From Pelomonas nitida (lineage in GTDB: Bacteria; Pseudomonadota; Gammaproteobacteria; Burkholderiales; Burkholderiaceae_C), in contig NZ_JBIGIA010000012.1 in NCBI RefSeq assembly GCF_043555975.1, forward strand, positions 1 through 64,000: a stretch of DNA of 64,000 bases. Reading direction: 5' to 3'. Below are positions 35,718 to 45,267 of this stretch, piece by piece. The notes under the pieces were generated by a model. That model was given only the letters and a program-made list of their open reading frames with translations. It did not search any database and was not told where the DNA came from. The first letter of the stretch is position 1, and each line of letters begins with the position of its first letter. Position numbers and translations under genes: made by a program.

Positions 35718-36296
35718 ATGCTGAATCTTCCCCTTCCTGGCCCGTTGAGCGCCTGGCTCAACCGCCTGACCCGACAGACACCACCGCCGTCGGTCGAGCC
35801 CGTCGACACCGTGATGCAGTGGCCGCCCGAAGCCGCGCGGGTGCTGGTCAGCGCGGAGCGGCATGCGCACCGGAGCATCGCCCAGGCGCTGGCGCTGGAA
35901 CACCCCAAGGGTTACCTGCTCGCCCACGTGCCGCTCTTCAAGCTGGTACGCGTCCCCGGGCAACACTCCTACCGCGAATGGCTGGGCCGCGCAGGCCTGC
36001 TGACGGTGGACTTCGTGCTGTGTGACGAGCACGGCTATGGCCGCGCCGCCGTCCTCCTGCCCTTGGGTGACGACCAGCCTCGCCACATCCGCAAGCGTGA
36101 CCGGCTCATGCGCGTGCTCGCGGCCACCGAACTGACCGTGACCGAGTGGGATCGCGATTGCGCTCACTTCACGCCGGAACAGCTGTGCGCACGCTTGATG
36201 CCCAAGGTCGAGAACGAGGCCGGCAGCCCCCAGCCCGCGGCAGCAGCAAAAGCCCCCAGCAAACGCCGCGCCGAGGCGGCCAGCCATCGCCCTTGA
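35718..36296 (+). CDS. DUF2726-like protein between ffh and ftsY
   Basis: This 192-residue protein has a core (about 35-150) with LVSAERHAHRSIAQALALEHPKGYLLAHVPLFKLVRV and LLTVDFVLCDEHGYGRAAVLL...RDRLMRVLAATELTVTEWD. This resembles DUF2726, a nuclease-like (restriction-endonuclease-type) domain often fused to zinc ribbons or TM segments. The assignment rests on the pattern alone. The C-terminus is an Ala/Lys-rich disordered tail. The ATG at 35718 is preferred to a GTG at 35706. It stands between the two SRP GTPase genes and is convergent with ftsY. Confidence 0.65.
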   Translation: MLNLPLPGPLSAWLNRLTRQTPPPSVEPVDTVMQWPPEAARVLVSAERHAHRSIAQALALEHPKGYLLAHVPLFKLVRVPGQHSYREWLGRAGLLTVDFVLCDEHGYGRAAVLLPLGDDQPRHIRKRDRLMRVLAATELTVTEWDRDCAHFTPEQLCARLMPKVENEAGSPQPAAAAKAPSKRRAEAASHRP

Positions 36297-36346
36297 GTCG
36301 CCCTTGACGCGGCACTGCGGCGCTGCGGCGGTCGCGATGAACAGCG

Positions 36347-37585
36347 CTACTCCAGCAGCGCGCGCGCGAATTCCCGGGCGCTGAACGTCTCCAGGTCTTC
36401 CAGCTTCTCGCCGACGCCGACGAAATAGACCGGCACGGGGCGTTCCCGCGCGATGGCCGCCAGCACGCCACCCTTGGCGGTGCCGTCCAGCTTGGTGACG
36501 ATGAGGCCGGTCAGGCCCAGTGCCTCGTCGAAGGCCTTCACCTGGTTCAGCGCGTTCTGGCCGGTGTTGCCGTCCACGACCAGCAACACCTCGTGCGGCG
36601 CATCGGCCTGCGCCTTGCCGATGACGCGCTTGATCTTCTTGAGCTCCTCCATGAGGTGCAGCTGCGTCGGCAGTCGGCCTGCGGTGTCGGCGATGACGAC
36701 GTCCGCCTTGCGCGCGCGGCCGGCGTTGACCGCATCGAACGACACCGCCGCCGGGTCGCCGCCCTCCTGGCTGATGATGTCGACCTGGGCACGGTCGGCC
36801 CAGACACCCAGTTGCTCGCGCGCCGCCGCGCGGAAGGTGTCGGCCGCGGCCAGCAGCACGCGTTGGTCGGCCTCGGCCAGGTGGCGCGTCAGCTTGCCGA
36901 TGCTGGTGGTCTTGCCGGCACCGTTGACGCCGACGACCATCATGACCGTGGGCGAGAAGCGCCCCACCTCCAGGCCCTTCTCCAGCGGCGCCAGCAACTG
37001 CGCCAGCGCGTCCACCAGCAGTGCGCGCACGGCTTGCGGGTCGGTGGCCCGAGCCTCTTTGACGCGACGCTTCAGGTCGTCGAGCAGGAATTGCGTGGCC
37101 TTCACGCCGGTGTCGGCCAGCAGCAAGGCCTCTTCGAGCTCCTCGTACAGCTGATCGTCGATCTTGGTGCCGCTGAAGACGCCGGCGATGCTGCCGCCCG
37201 TCTTGCGCAGACCGGCCCGCAGCCGCTCCATCCAGCTCTGGCGCGGCGGCGCGGGCGCCACCTCGGGCGCTGCCACCGGCGCGGGCACGGTGACCGCAGG
37301 CACAGCAGCGACCACCGGTGCCGCCACGACCGGCACGACTGGCGCAGTTGCAGGCGGCACGACGGGCGCCGCGACGTGCTGTGCGACGGGCGGCTTCACC
37401 GGCGCAGCGGGCATGACCGGTGCTGCTGCCACGGCAGGCGCGGCGGGCGCCGCCACCCCCTCCGGCTCGGGCGGCGGCGGCGCCGGGCGGGCAGGCTTGG
37501 CCGCCCAGCCTTCGGGCAGCAAGGTGGGCGCCTCGGGTTCGGCGGGGCGCGGAGCCGGCGCCGACTTCTTGAAGAAACTGAACAT
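36347..37585 (-). CDS. ftsY: signal recognition particle receptor FtsY
   Basis: This 412-residue GTPase is the membrane receptor for Ffh-ribosome complexes. It begins MFSFFKKSAPAPRPAEPEAP, a short amphipathic, basic start followed by a long Pro/Ala/Val-rich A domain (about 20-105) that is far less acidic than the E. coli one. The NG domain follows (about 110-412) with G1 VGVNGAGKTTSIGKL (about 210), DTFRAAAREQL, DTAGRLPTQ, TKLDGTAKGG and the end FVGVGEKLEDLETFSAREFARALL. The frame stays open far upstream, but the MFSFFKK start at 37585 is the family's standard. It is divergent from the pectin island, which starts 123 bp away. Confidence 0.95.
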   Translation of the reverse strand: MFSFFKKSAPAPRPAEPEAPTLLPEGWAAKPARPAPPPPEPEGVAAPAAPAVAAAPVMPAAPVKPPVAQHVAAPVVPPATAPVVPVVAAPVVAAVPAVTVPAPVAAPEVAPAPPRQSWMERLRAGLRKTGGSIAGVFSGTKIDDQLYEELEEALLLADTGVKATQFLLDDLKRRVKEARATDPQAVRALLVDALAQLLAPLEKGLEVGRFSPTVMMVVGVNGAGKTTSIGKLTRHLAEADQRVLLAAADTFRAAAREQLGVWADRAQVDIISQEGGDPAAVSFDAVNAGRARKADVVIADTAGRLPTQLHLMEELKKIKRVIGKAQADAPHEVLLVVDGNTGQNALNQVKAFDEALGLTGLIVTKLDGTAKGGVLAAIARERPVPVYFVGVGEKLEDLETFSAREFARALLE

Positions 37586-37708
37586 CGGCGCATTTTCGCC
37601 TGCTTGCCGCCATGAGCGTCCGGTGAGCGCTTCTCGCAAGCGCGTGATTTTTTGGCCGCTCGGAACCGGGTGAAACTGCCGCAGGCTCTCCGCTCTCCCG
37701 GTTCGCTC

Positions 37709-40700
37709 ATGTCCGCTGTCTTTGCTCGTTCGCTCCGCTCGGCACGCCGACCGGCTTCGCTGGCTTCGCTGCTGCTGTGCACAAGCGTCCTGGCCCAAGA
37801 TCTGCCGGGGCAGCAAGCCCCCACCGCCGTCGCGGCGCAAGCCGTGGCGCTGGCGCCAGCCGCCAAGGCCGAGCGCAGCTTCCTGATGTCCGCCTTCACG
37901 GCGACCTCGCAGAACACGCTGAGCCTGTTCACGTCGAACGACGGCATCAACTTCACGTCGCTGGGCTCGGAGGTCTACACGCCGGGCAAGGCGCTGCTGC
38001 GCGACCCGTCCATCATGCGGGCGGCCGACGGCCTCTACTACGTCGCCTACACGACGGACTGGAACGGCTCGACCTTCGGCATCGCCAAGTCGACCGACCT
38101 CAAGACCTGGTCCCACGTGGCCGATGTGACCGTCGCGCTGCCGGGCGTCACCAACGTCTGGGCCCCCGAATGGTTCCGCGACCGTGACGGCAGCCTGAAG
38201 CTCGTCGTCAGCCTGTCCAAGAACGGCACCCAAGGCCCCTTCGCGGCCTACGCGTTGAAGGCGCTGGACGCGAGCTTCACGACCTTCGGCGCCCCGCAGC
38301 CCATGCAGGGGCTGGAACACAACACCATCGACACCTTCGTCATCCAGCACGACGGCCGGTACGTCGCGTTCACGAAGAACGAGACGACCAAGTTCATCGA
38401 ACTGGCCACGGCGCCCGCGCTCGAAGGCCCGTGGACGATGCAGAAGACCGGCGACTGGGCCGGCTGGGGCGGCCCATCGGAAGGCCAGGCGCTGGTGTCC
38501 ATCACAGGCGCGGACGGCAAGCCCGGCTGGCGCATCTACTTCGATGACTACACGACCAAGCGCTACTGGTACTCCGACAGCTTCGACGGCCTGCAGACCT
38601 GGACGGCCAAGAAGGAACTGGGCGGCGTGTCGGGCACGGTGCGGCACTTCACCGTGATCTCGGAAGACACGGCGCAGCTGGCGCTTGCCACGGCGCCGAA
38701 GCAGAAACCCAAGTCGATTGCCTGGGACCGCCACTCGCTGATCATCGACGGCCGCCGCGAGATGATCTTCGCGGGCGAGTTCCACCCCTTCCGCCTGCCC
38801 TCGCCCAGCCTGTGGCGCGACGTGCTGCAGAAGATGAAGGCCTCGGGCCTGAACGCGGTGTCGTTCTACTTCAGCTGGGGCTATCACTCGGCCAAGCCCG
38901 GCCATTACGACTTCACCGGCGTGCGCAACATCGAGCGCGCCATCCAGATGGCCGAAGAGGAAGGCCTCTACGTCATCGCCCGCATGGGCCCTTACGTCAA
39001 CGCCGAGCTGACCGCCGGCGGCTTCCCCGGCTGGCTGCTGCGCCAGCGCGCCGAAGCGCGCACCGACGCGGCCGAGTATCAGCAGGCGGCCGATGAGTGG
39101 ATGACGCAGATCAACGCCATCCTGGCGCGCCACCAGATCACCAATGGCGGCGGCAACGTCATCGCCTACCAGCTGGAGAACGAGCTGTTCTCCGTGCAGC
39201 CCAAGAACATCCGCCACATGCAGCACCTGGCGGACAAGGCGCGCGCCGACGGCATCACCGTGCCGCTGTTCCACAACGCCGCGTCGCGCCTGCCGGACTG
39301 GACGCCGAAGAACTCCACCGCGCCCTTCGCCAACCCCGGCCCGACCGACCTCTACGCCTTCGACGGCTACCCCGGCGGCGTCTGCGGCGTCGACGCCACG
39401 CCCGGCACGCCTGCACCGGCCCCCGACTGGGGCATCTACGGCAAGAACTTTCCCAAGGTGGGGTCTCTCGCCTCACCCAACACGCCGGGCTTCGTCGCCG
39501 AGATCGGTGCCGGCTGGTTCGACTACTGGGGCAGCAACGGCACCTATGAATGCACGGCCCAGCGCCAGGGGCCGGGCTACCAGCGCGTGTTCTATGGCAG
39601 CAGCCTCATCAACGCGCTGAGCATCCACTCCATCTACATGGCGTTTGGCGGCACGAGCTGGGGCTGGCAGCCGGGCCCCATCGTCTACACGAGCTACGAC
39701 TACGGCTCGCCCATCAGCGAAGCCCGCGTCATGCGCAACAAGGCGCTGGTGCTCAAGCAGATGGGCGGCTTCGTGCAGGCGGCAACAAAGGTGCTCGCGC
39801 AGATGGACAAGGGCGAGGTGCTGGAGAGCGGCAATGCCAAGGTCAGGCTCTATCACAACGTCAACAACGCGCTGGGCAGCCATGTGCTGCTGGCCCAGCA
39901 CAACCGGCTGCAGGGCACCGAGGCGTTCGGCTTCAAGCTGCAGACCCAGGACGGTACCTATCAAATCCCGCAGGCCGGCAAGCTGACGCTGACCGGCCAG
40001 GACGCCAAGCTGCTGCTGGCCGCGTACGACCTGGAGCGCCAGCGCCTGGTCTACAGCACCAGCGAGCTGCAGGCCCAGCTGCAGCAAGGCGGCCGCGACG
40101 TGGCCTTGTTCTACGGCCGCAACGGTGACGACGGCGAGACCGTGCTGCGCTATGCCACCAAGCCGACGGTCAAGGTGCTGCGCGGCCAGGCCCAGGTGAA
40201 CTGGGACGCGACGCGCGGCGATCTGCGCCTGAACTACCAGCACACGGGCCTCACCGAAGTGCTCGTCAGCGGCGCCGGCCGTGCCCCGTTGACGCTGCTG
40301 ATCGCCGACGAGAAGACCGGCCAGGAGTTCTGGCGCCTGCAGGCCGGCGACCAGGCCGTGCTGGTGCGCAGCCCAGCCCTCGTGCGCAACGCCGCCATCA
40401 GCGGCAAGACGCTGCAGCTCACCGGCGACACCACCGCACCGAGCACGCTGCGCGCCTGGGTGCCCGACGGCATCGGTGCGCTGAGCTTCAACGGCCAGGC
40501 CGTTGCGTCCTCGGCGCAGGACTTCAGCCTCACCGCCCGGGCTGCCCTGCCCGGCCCCGAAGCCATCAAACTGCCCGACCTCGCGCAGCTGAAGTGGCGG
40601 CGCCGCTTCGACTCGCTCGAGGCCGACCCGAGCTTCGACGACAGCGCCTGGCGCAAGGCCGACGCCAGCGCGTCGGCCGCCAACGTCTACACCGCGCCCG

Positions 40701-41620
40701 ACAAGGGCCAGCCGGTGCTGGCGATGAGCGACTACGGCTTCCACCACGGCGACGTCTGGTATCGCGGCCGCTTCACGACCGCATCGCCCAAGCCGCTGCA
40801 GCTGGAACTGTTCTTCGGCGGCGGCGGCGGCGGCATGATCCAGGTCTGGGTGGATGGCAAATTCATCGGCCAGGAAGAACATGACACCGGCAGGCCCTTC
40901 CCCGAGACCACGGACACCTTCCGCCGGACGCTGCAAGACCTGGCGCCGGGCGACCACGTCATCGCCGTTGTCGTGCGCAACAACTCGCACAACTGGGACC
41001 TGTTCGCAGACGACGCGCACAAGGAGGCACGCGGCCTGATTGCCGCCTCCATCGCGCCCAAGGGTGGCCAGCGCTTCGCCACGCCCATCGCATGGAAGAT
41101 CCAGGGCAACAAGGGCGGCGAGGACATCGCCGACCTCGTGCGCGGCCCCATGAACAACGGCGGCCTGCATGGCGAGCGCATGGGCTGGCATCTGCCCATC
41201 GATGCCGCCAAGCCCCAACCCGGCTGGGATGCAACCCAGCCCGGCGGCGCCCCCACCGCTCCCGGCACCGACTGGCTGCGCACCACCTTCAAGCTGGACC
41301 TGCCGCGCGGCCACGACGTGCAGCTGGGCCTGGCCTTCGGCGACACGACGCAGCCGCGCTCCGAGCGCGAGAACCGCGCACTGATCTTCGTCAACGGCTG
41401 GAACCTGGGGCAATTCATCGCCCACGTCGGCCCGCAGCGCGTATTCGTGCTGCCGCCAGGCATCCTCAACCCCAACGGCGACAACACACTGACGCTGGCC
41501 GTCACGACCGATGGCCAGCCCGCCAACGCGCTGGAAGCCGTGCGCCTCGTGCCCATGGCCGTGGCGCGCGGTGGTGTGCCGCTGGAGCCCGTGCCGCAAC
41601 CACGCAACCTGCAGCGATGA
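37709..41620 (+). CDS. secreted GH43-like / GH35 beta-galactosidase fusion
   Basis: This 1303-residue exported enzyme has a signal peptide (1-31, SLASLLLCTSVLAQ). A five-bladed propeller like GH43 follows (about 55-335; catalytic Asp in LLRDPSIM, acid Glu in GPSEGQALV, DDYTTKRYWYSDSFDGLQTW). A GH35 barrel comes next (about 345-660), with HPFRLPSPSLWRDVLQKMKASGLNAV, acid/base Glu in AYQLENELF (E492 region) and nucleophile Glu in FVAEIGAGWFDYWG (about 598), then beta-sandwich domains. The GH35 part should release terminal beta-galactose from rhamnogalacturonan-I galactan. The GH43-like part suggests arabinofuranosidase or galactanase action. The two catalytic modules in one chain fit arabinogalactan side chains. 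It overlaps the next gene by ATGA. Confidence 0.88.
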   Translation: MSAVFARSLRSARRPASLASLLLCTSVLAQDLPGQQAPTAVAAQAVALAPAAKAERSFLMSAFTATSQNTLSLFTSNDGINFTSLGSEVYTPGKALLRDPSIMRAADGLYYVAYTTDWNGSTFGIAKSTDLKTWSHVADVTVALPGVTNVWAPEWFRDRDGSLKLVVSLSKNGTQGPFAAYALKALDASFTTFGAPQPMQGLEHNTIDTFVIQHDGRYVAFTKNETTKFIELATAPALEGPWTMQKTGDWAGWGGPSEGQALVSITGADGKPGWRIYFDDYTTKRYWYSDSFDGLQTWTAKKELGGVSGTVRHFTVISEDTAQLALATAPKQKPKSIAWDRHSLIIDGRREMIFAGEFHPFRLPSPSLWRDVLQKMKASGLNAVSFYFSWGYHSAKPGHYDFTGVRNIERAIQMAEEEGLYVIARMGPYVNAELTAGGFPGWLLRQRAEARTDAAEYQQAADEWMTQINAILARHQITNGGGNVIAYQLENELFSVQPKNIRHMQHLADKARADGITVPLFHNAASRLPDWTPKNSTAPFANPGPTDLYAFDGYPGGVCGVDATPGTPAPAPDWGIYGKNFPKVGSLASPNTPGFVAEIGAGWFDYWGSNGTYECTAQRQGPGYQRVFYGSSLINALSIHSIYMAFGGTSWGWQPGPIVYTSYDYGSPISEARVMRNKALVLKQMGGFVQAATKVLAQMDKGEVLESGNAKVRLYHNVNNALGSHVLLAQHNRLQGTEAFGFKLQTQDGTYQIPQAGKLTLTGQDAKLLLAAYDLERQRLVYSTSELQAQLQQGGRDVALFYGRNGDDGETVLRYATKPTVKVLRGQAQVNWDATRGDLRLNYQHTGLTEVLVSGAGRAPLTLLIADEKTGQEFWRLQAGDQAVLVRSPALVRNAAISGKTLQLTGDTTAPSTLRAWVPDGIGALSFNGQAVASSAQDFSLTARAALPGPEAIKLPDLAQLKWRRRFDSLEADPSFDDSAWRKADASASAANVYTAPDKGQPVLAMSDYGFHHGDVWYRGRFTTASPKPLQLELFFGGGGGGMIQVWVDGKFIGQEEHDTGRPFPETTDTFRRTLQDLAPGDHVIAVVVRNNSHNWDLFADDAHKEARGLIAASIAPKGGQRFATPIAWKIQGNKGGEDIADLVRGPMNNGGLHGERMGWHLPIDAAKPQPGWDATQPGGAPTAPGTDWLRTTFKLDLPRGHDVQLGLAFGDTTQPRSERENRALIFVNGWNLGQFIAHVGPQRVFVLPPGILNPNGDNTLTLAVTTDGQPANALEAVRLVPMAVARGGVPLEPVPQPRNLQR

Positions 41621-44043
41621 ACCTTCCCGTGACCCGATTCACGCTGCTGGCCGCCGGCCTGGCGCTGGCCCTCGTGGCAAGCACCGTTCTGGCACAGCGC
41701 CAGGAGCAGACGCTGGACAGCGGCTGGCGCTTCAGCAAGACGGACCCAGGCGCGGCGATGCAGCCCGCGTTCGATGACAGCGCCTGGCAGGTCGTGCGCG
41801 TGCCGCACGACTGGAGCCAGCACGAGCCGTTTCGCGCCGAGTACGGCAGCGGCAATGGCTACGCGGCCGGTGGCATCGCGTGGTATCGCCGCAGCTTCGC
41901 CGTGGGGCCGGAACAAGCGGGTCGCGTCGCACGCATCAGCTTCGATGGCGTCTACGACCACGCACAGGTGTGGATCAACGGCCACTACGTCGGCGGCCGG
42001 CCCTATGGCTACAGCAGCTTCGAGTTCGAGCTGACCCGCCATCTGAAGACCGACGGCAGCCCCAACGTGCTGGCCGTGCGGGTGGACCACTCGCGCCAGA
42101 TGGACTCGCGCTACTTCACCGGCTCCGGCATCTACCGCGACGCCCGGCTGAGCTTCACCGACGCGCTGCACATCGCGCCGTGGGGCACCTACGTGACGAC
42201 GCCCGACGTCAGCGCGGCCAAGGCCGACGTGAGAGCCCAGGCCGAACTCGTGAACGCGGCGCCGACCGCGCGCGCCTTCACGCTGCGCGCCGAGCTGCTG
42301 GCGCCGGGCGGCCGCGTCGTCGCCACGCGCGACACGCCGACCCGGCTGGCCGCCGGCGAGCGCCGCGCGCTGACGCAGAACCTCGTGGTGACCCAGCCGC
42401 AGCGCTGGTCGCTCGACGCGCCGCAGCTCTACACGCTGCGCCAGACGGTGCTGCTCGACGGCAAGGCGGTGGACCAGACCGACACGCCCTTCGGCATCCG
42501 CAGCTTCCGCTTCGACGCCAACGCCGGCTTCACGCTGAACGGCCTGCCGCTCAAGCTCAAGGGCGTGTGCCTGCACCACGACGCCGGCAGCCTGGGCGCG
42601 GCGGTGCCCGTCTCCGTGCTGGAGCGCCGCCTGCAGCAGCTCAAGGACATCGGCGTCAACGCCATCCGCACCAGCCACAACCCGCCCGCGCCCGAACTGC
42701 TGGATCTGGCTGACCGCATGGGCTTTCTCGTGCAGGCCGAGGCCTTCGACGAGTTCACGCCCACCAAGAACAAATGGATCGCCGGCTGGAACGTGGGCGT
42801 GCCGGGCCGCCAGGGCTATGGCGAGGAATTCGCGCAATGGAGCGTGCGCGACGTCGAGGACATGGTCAGGCGCGACCGCAACCACCCCAGCATCGTCATG
42901 TGGAGCGTGGGCAACGAGGTGGACTACCCCAACGACCCGTTCTCGCACCCGGTGCTGGGCGCCAAGTACCGCCCTACGGCGCCGCCGGCCAGCGATCTCG
43001 TGCGCTGGGGCCGCCCGCTGGTGGACGCCGTGCGCCGCATGGACCCGACCCGGCCGGTCACGGCCGCCATGGCCTCCGTCGAGATGAGCGATGCCGTCGG
43101 CTTCGGCCAGTTGTTCGACGTGGCCGGCTACAACTACCAGGAAGCCCGCTACACCGCCGACCACGCGAAGTTCCCGCAGCGCGTCATCTACGGCAGCGAG
43201 AACCGCCACGACTACCGCGCCTGGGCCGTCGTGCGCGACACGCCCTACATCTCGGCGCAGTTCCTGTGGACCGGCTTCGACTACCTCGGCGAAGCCCATC
43301 AATGGCCGCAGCGCGGCGCCGACTTCGGTCTCTTCGATCTGGCCGGCTTCATGAAGCCGCGCGGCGCCTTCCGCGCCAGCCTGTGGTCCGCCAAGCCCGT
43401 CGTCTACCTCGCTGCGGCCACGGCGTCGGCAACGCAGGTGGCGTCGCAGTCCGGCCAGGGAACGCCGCTGCTGGACCAGCAAAAGCGCGCCAAGGTGGCC
43501 GAACACTGGAACTGGCCGGCCGGCGAGCGCATGGTCGTCTCGGCCTATGCCAACACGCCCGACGTGCAGCTGTGGCTGAACGGCCGCCTGGTGGGCACGC
43601 AGAAGGCCACGGACGCCGTCGAAGGCATCCTCAGCTGGACGCTGCCCTTCGAGGCCGGCGAGCTGAAGGCCGTGGGCCTGAAGGACGGCCAGCCCGTCGC
43701 CGAGTTCAAGCTGGAGACGGCCGGCGCGCCCGCCCGCATCGCCCTGGACCGCGTGGCCTCAGGGCGGGACGGCGTCGAGCAGATCGCCTTCTTCGTCGTC
43801 GACGCGCAGGGCCGCCGCGTGCCCGACGCCGCGCACCAGCTGCACTTCGAGCCGATCGGCCCGCTGGAGATCCTCGGCATCGGCAACGGCAACCTCGCCG
43901 ACGTCGACGACCCGCGCGACGCCGAGCACGCCGTGCACGAGGGCCGCGGCCTGGCCATCCTGCGCCGCACAGCCACCACCCCGCAACCGATGCGCCTGCG
44001 CGTCACCGCCCCCGGCCTCGCGGCCGCGGAGCTATCTCTCTAA
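41617..44043 (+). CDS. secreted GH2 beta-galactosidase
   Basis: This 808-residue protein has a signal peptide (1-27, LALALVASTVLAQ). It then has the GH2 order: sugar-binding jelly roll (about 30-190; HDWSQHEPF, ISFDGVYDHAQVWINGHYVG, YTGSGIYRDA-type FTGSGIYRDARLS), Ig-like domain, TIM barrel (about 300-600) and C-terminal domains. The acid/base Glu is E434 in MWSVGNEVDYP and the nucleophile is E528 in IYGSENRHDYR. LKGVCLHHDAGSLGAA is the classic barrel opening. Beta-galactosidase on galactan side chains is the most likely activity, though GH2 also holds glucuronidases. It is translationally coupled to the fusion gene before it and 24 bp from the GH105 gene after it. Confidence 0.88.
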   Translation: MNLPVTRFTLLAAGLALALVASTVLAQRQEQTLDSGWRFSKTDPGAAMQPAFDDSAWQVVRVPHDWSQHEPFRAEYGSGNGYAAGGIAWYRRSFAVGPEQAGRVARISFDGVYDHAQVWINGHYVGGRPYGYSSFEFELTRHLKTDGSPNVLAVRVDHSRQMDSRYFTGSGIYRDARLSFTDALHIAPWGTYVTTPDVSAAKADVRAQAELVNAAPTARAFTLRAELLAPGGRVVATRDTPTRLAAGERRALTQNLVVTQPQRWSLDAPQLYTLRQTVLLDGKAVDQTDTPFGIRSFRFDANAGFTLNGLPLKLKGVCLHHDAGSLGAAVPVSVLERRLQQLKDIGVNAIRTSHNPPAPELLDLADRMGFLVQAEAFDEFTPTKNKWIAGWNVGVPGRQGYGEEFAQWSVRDVEDMVRRDRNHPSIVMWSVGNEVDYPNDPFSHPVLGAKYRPTAPPASDLVRWGRPLVDAVRRMDPTRPVTAAMASVEMSDAVGFGQLFDVAGYNYQEARYTADHAKFPQRVIYGSENRHDYRAWAVVRDTPYISAQFLWTGFDYLGEAHQWPQRGADFGLFDLAGFMKPRGAFRASLWSAKPVVYLAAATASATQVASQSGQGTPLLDQQKRAKVAEHWNWPAGERMVVSAYANTPDVQLWLNGRLVGTQKATDAVEGILSWTLPFEAGELKAVGLKDGQPVAEFKLETAGAPARIALDRVASGRDGVEQIAFFVVDAQGRRVPDAAHQLHFEPIGPLEILGIGNGNLADVDDPRDAEHAVHEGRGLAILRRTATTPQPMRLRVTAPGLAAAELSL

Positions 44044-44067
44044 GCAGTAGACAGAGACAAAGAAACC

Positions 44068-45231
44068 ATGTCCAACCAGATCCTCAAGCCCGTCGATTCC
44101 TCCAAGATCCACCCGCTGCTGGCCCACCACACGGCCCACCTCGGTGCGGACCGCGACGACATCCGCGGCGCCATCGACCGGCTGATCCACAACCTGATCA
44201 ACATCGAGGACAAGGACGGCAAATTCCTGCTTCGCCTGGCCGACGGCCGCGTGCTGGACACCAAGGGCTGGAACGGTTTCGAGTGGACGCACGGCGTGGG
44301 CCTGTACGGCGTCTACAAGGTCTGGGAGCTGACCGGCGACCCCAAGGCCTGGGAGATCATGACGAGCTGGTTCGAGGCGCGCTTCAAGGAGGGCATGCCC
44401 AGCCGCAACATCAACACGGTGGCGCCCTTCCTGACGCTGGCCTACCTGTTCGACCGCACGGGCGACCGCCGCTACCTGCCCTACATCGACCGCTGGGCGG
44501 AGTGGGTCTACCACGACCTGCCGCGCACCGAGGAAGGCGGCTTCCAGCACATCGTCTACAACAGCGTGAACCACCAGCAGCTGTGGGACGACACGCTGAT
44601 GATGTCGGTGCTGCCGCTGGCCAAGTTCGGCCTGCTGCTGAACCGCCCGCACTACGTCGAGGAGGCCAAGCGCCAGTTCCTCGTCCACATCAAGTACCTG
44701 GCCGATCGCAAGACGGGACTGTGGTTCCACGGCTGGACGTTCGACGGCCGCCACAACTTCGCCAACGCGCTGTGGGCGCGCGGCAACTCGTGGGTCACCA
44801 TCGTCATTCCCGAGTTCCTGGAGCTGCTGAACCTGCCCGAGGGCGATGCCTTCCGTCAGCACCTGGTGTCCACGCTCGAAGCGCAGGTCAAGGCGCTTAG
44901 CGCATTCCAGTCGCCCTCGGGCCTGTGGCCAACGCTGCTGGACGACCCGACCTCCTACGACGAGGCGGCCGCGTCGGCCGGCTTTGCCTACGGCATCCTG
45001 AAGGCGGTGCGCAAGGGCTACATCTCACGCGACTACGAGGCCTTCGGCGTGAAGGCGGCGCTGGCGGTGCGCCGGCACATCAACGACGCGGGCGAGCTGA
45101 CGCAGGTGAGCTTCGGCACGCCGGTGTTCAACACGCTGCAGGAGTACAAGGACATCCCGCTGACGTCGATGCCGTTCGGGCAGGCGATGGCCTTGCTGGC
45201 GATGGGTGAGCTACTGGTTCGGTTCATCTGA
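44068..45231 (+). CDS. GH105 unsaturated rhamnogalacturonyl hydrolase
   Basis: This 387-residue (alpha/alpha)6-barrel protein matches GH88/GH105 of the YteR type. It shows NGFEWTHGVGLYGVYKVWELTGD, INTVAPFLTLAYLFDRTGD, LWDDTLMMSVLPLAKFGLLL (catalytic Asp in WDDTLMM), WFHGWTFDGRHNFANALWARGNSWV and the final FGTPVFN...LTSMPFGQAMALLAMGE. It removes the 4,5-unsaturated galacturonic acid left on rhamnogalacturonan oligomers by lyases such as the PL4 enzyme further on. There is no signal peptide, so it acts in the cytoplasm after import. It ends the first gene block; a large repeat separates it from the symporter gene. Confidence 0.9.
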   Translation: MSNQILKPVDSSKIHPLLAHHTAHLGADRDDIRGAIDRLIHNLINIEDKDGKFLLRLADGRVLDTKGWNGFEWTHGVGLYGVYKVWELTGDPKAWEIMTSWFEARFKEGMPSRNINTVAPFLTLAYLFDRTGDRRYLPYIDRWAEWVYHDLPRTEEGGFQHIVYNSVNHQQLWDDTLMMSVLPLAKFGLLLNRPHYVEEAKRQFLVHIKYLADRKTGLWFHGWTFDGRHNFANALWARGNSWVTIVIPEFLELLNLPEGDAFRQHLVSTLEAQVKALSAFQSPSGLWPTLLDDPTSYDEAAASAGFAYGILKAVRKGYISRDYEAFGVKAALAVRRHINDAGELTQVSFGTPVFNTLQEYKDIPLTSMPFGQAMALLAMGELLVRFI

Positions 45232-45267
45232 TTGCTATGCGGTACTTCGGGTTGCCGCCAAGGCCCA

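Noticed and set aside
37586..39274. Extension of the ftsY frame far upstream
   Set aside because: The frame is open only as the shadow of the GH43-GH35 gene. FtsY has its standard MFSFFKK start at 37585.
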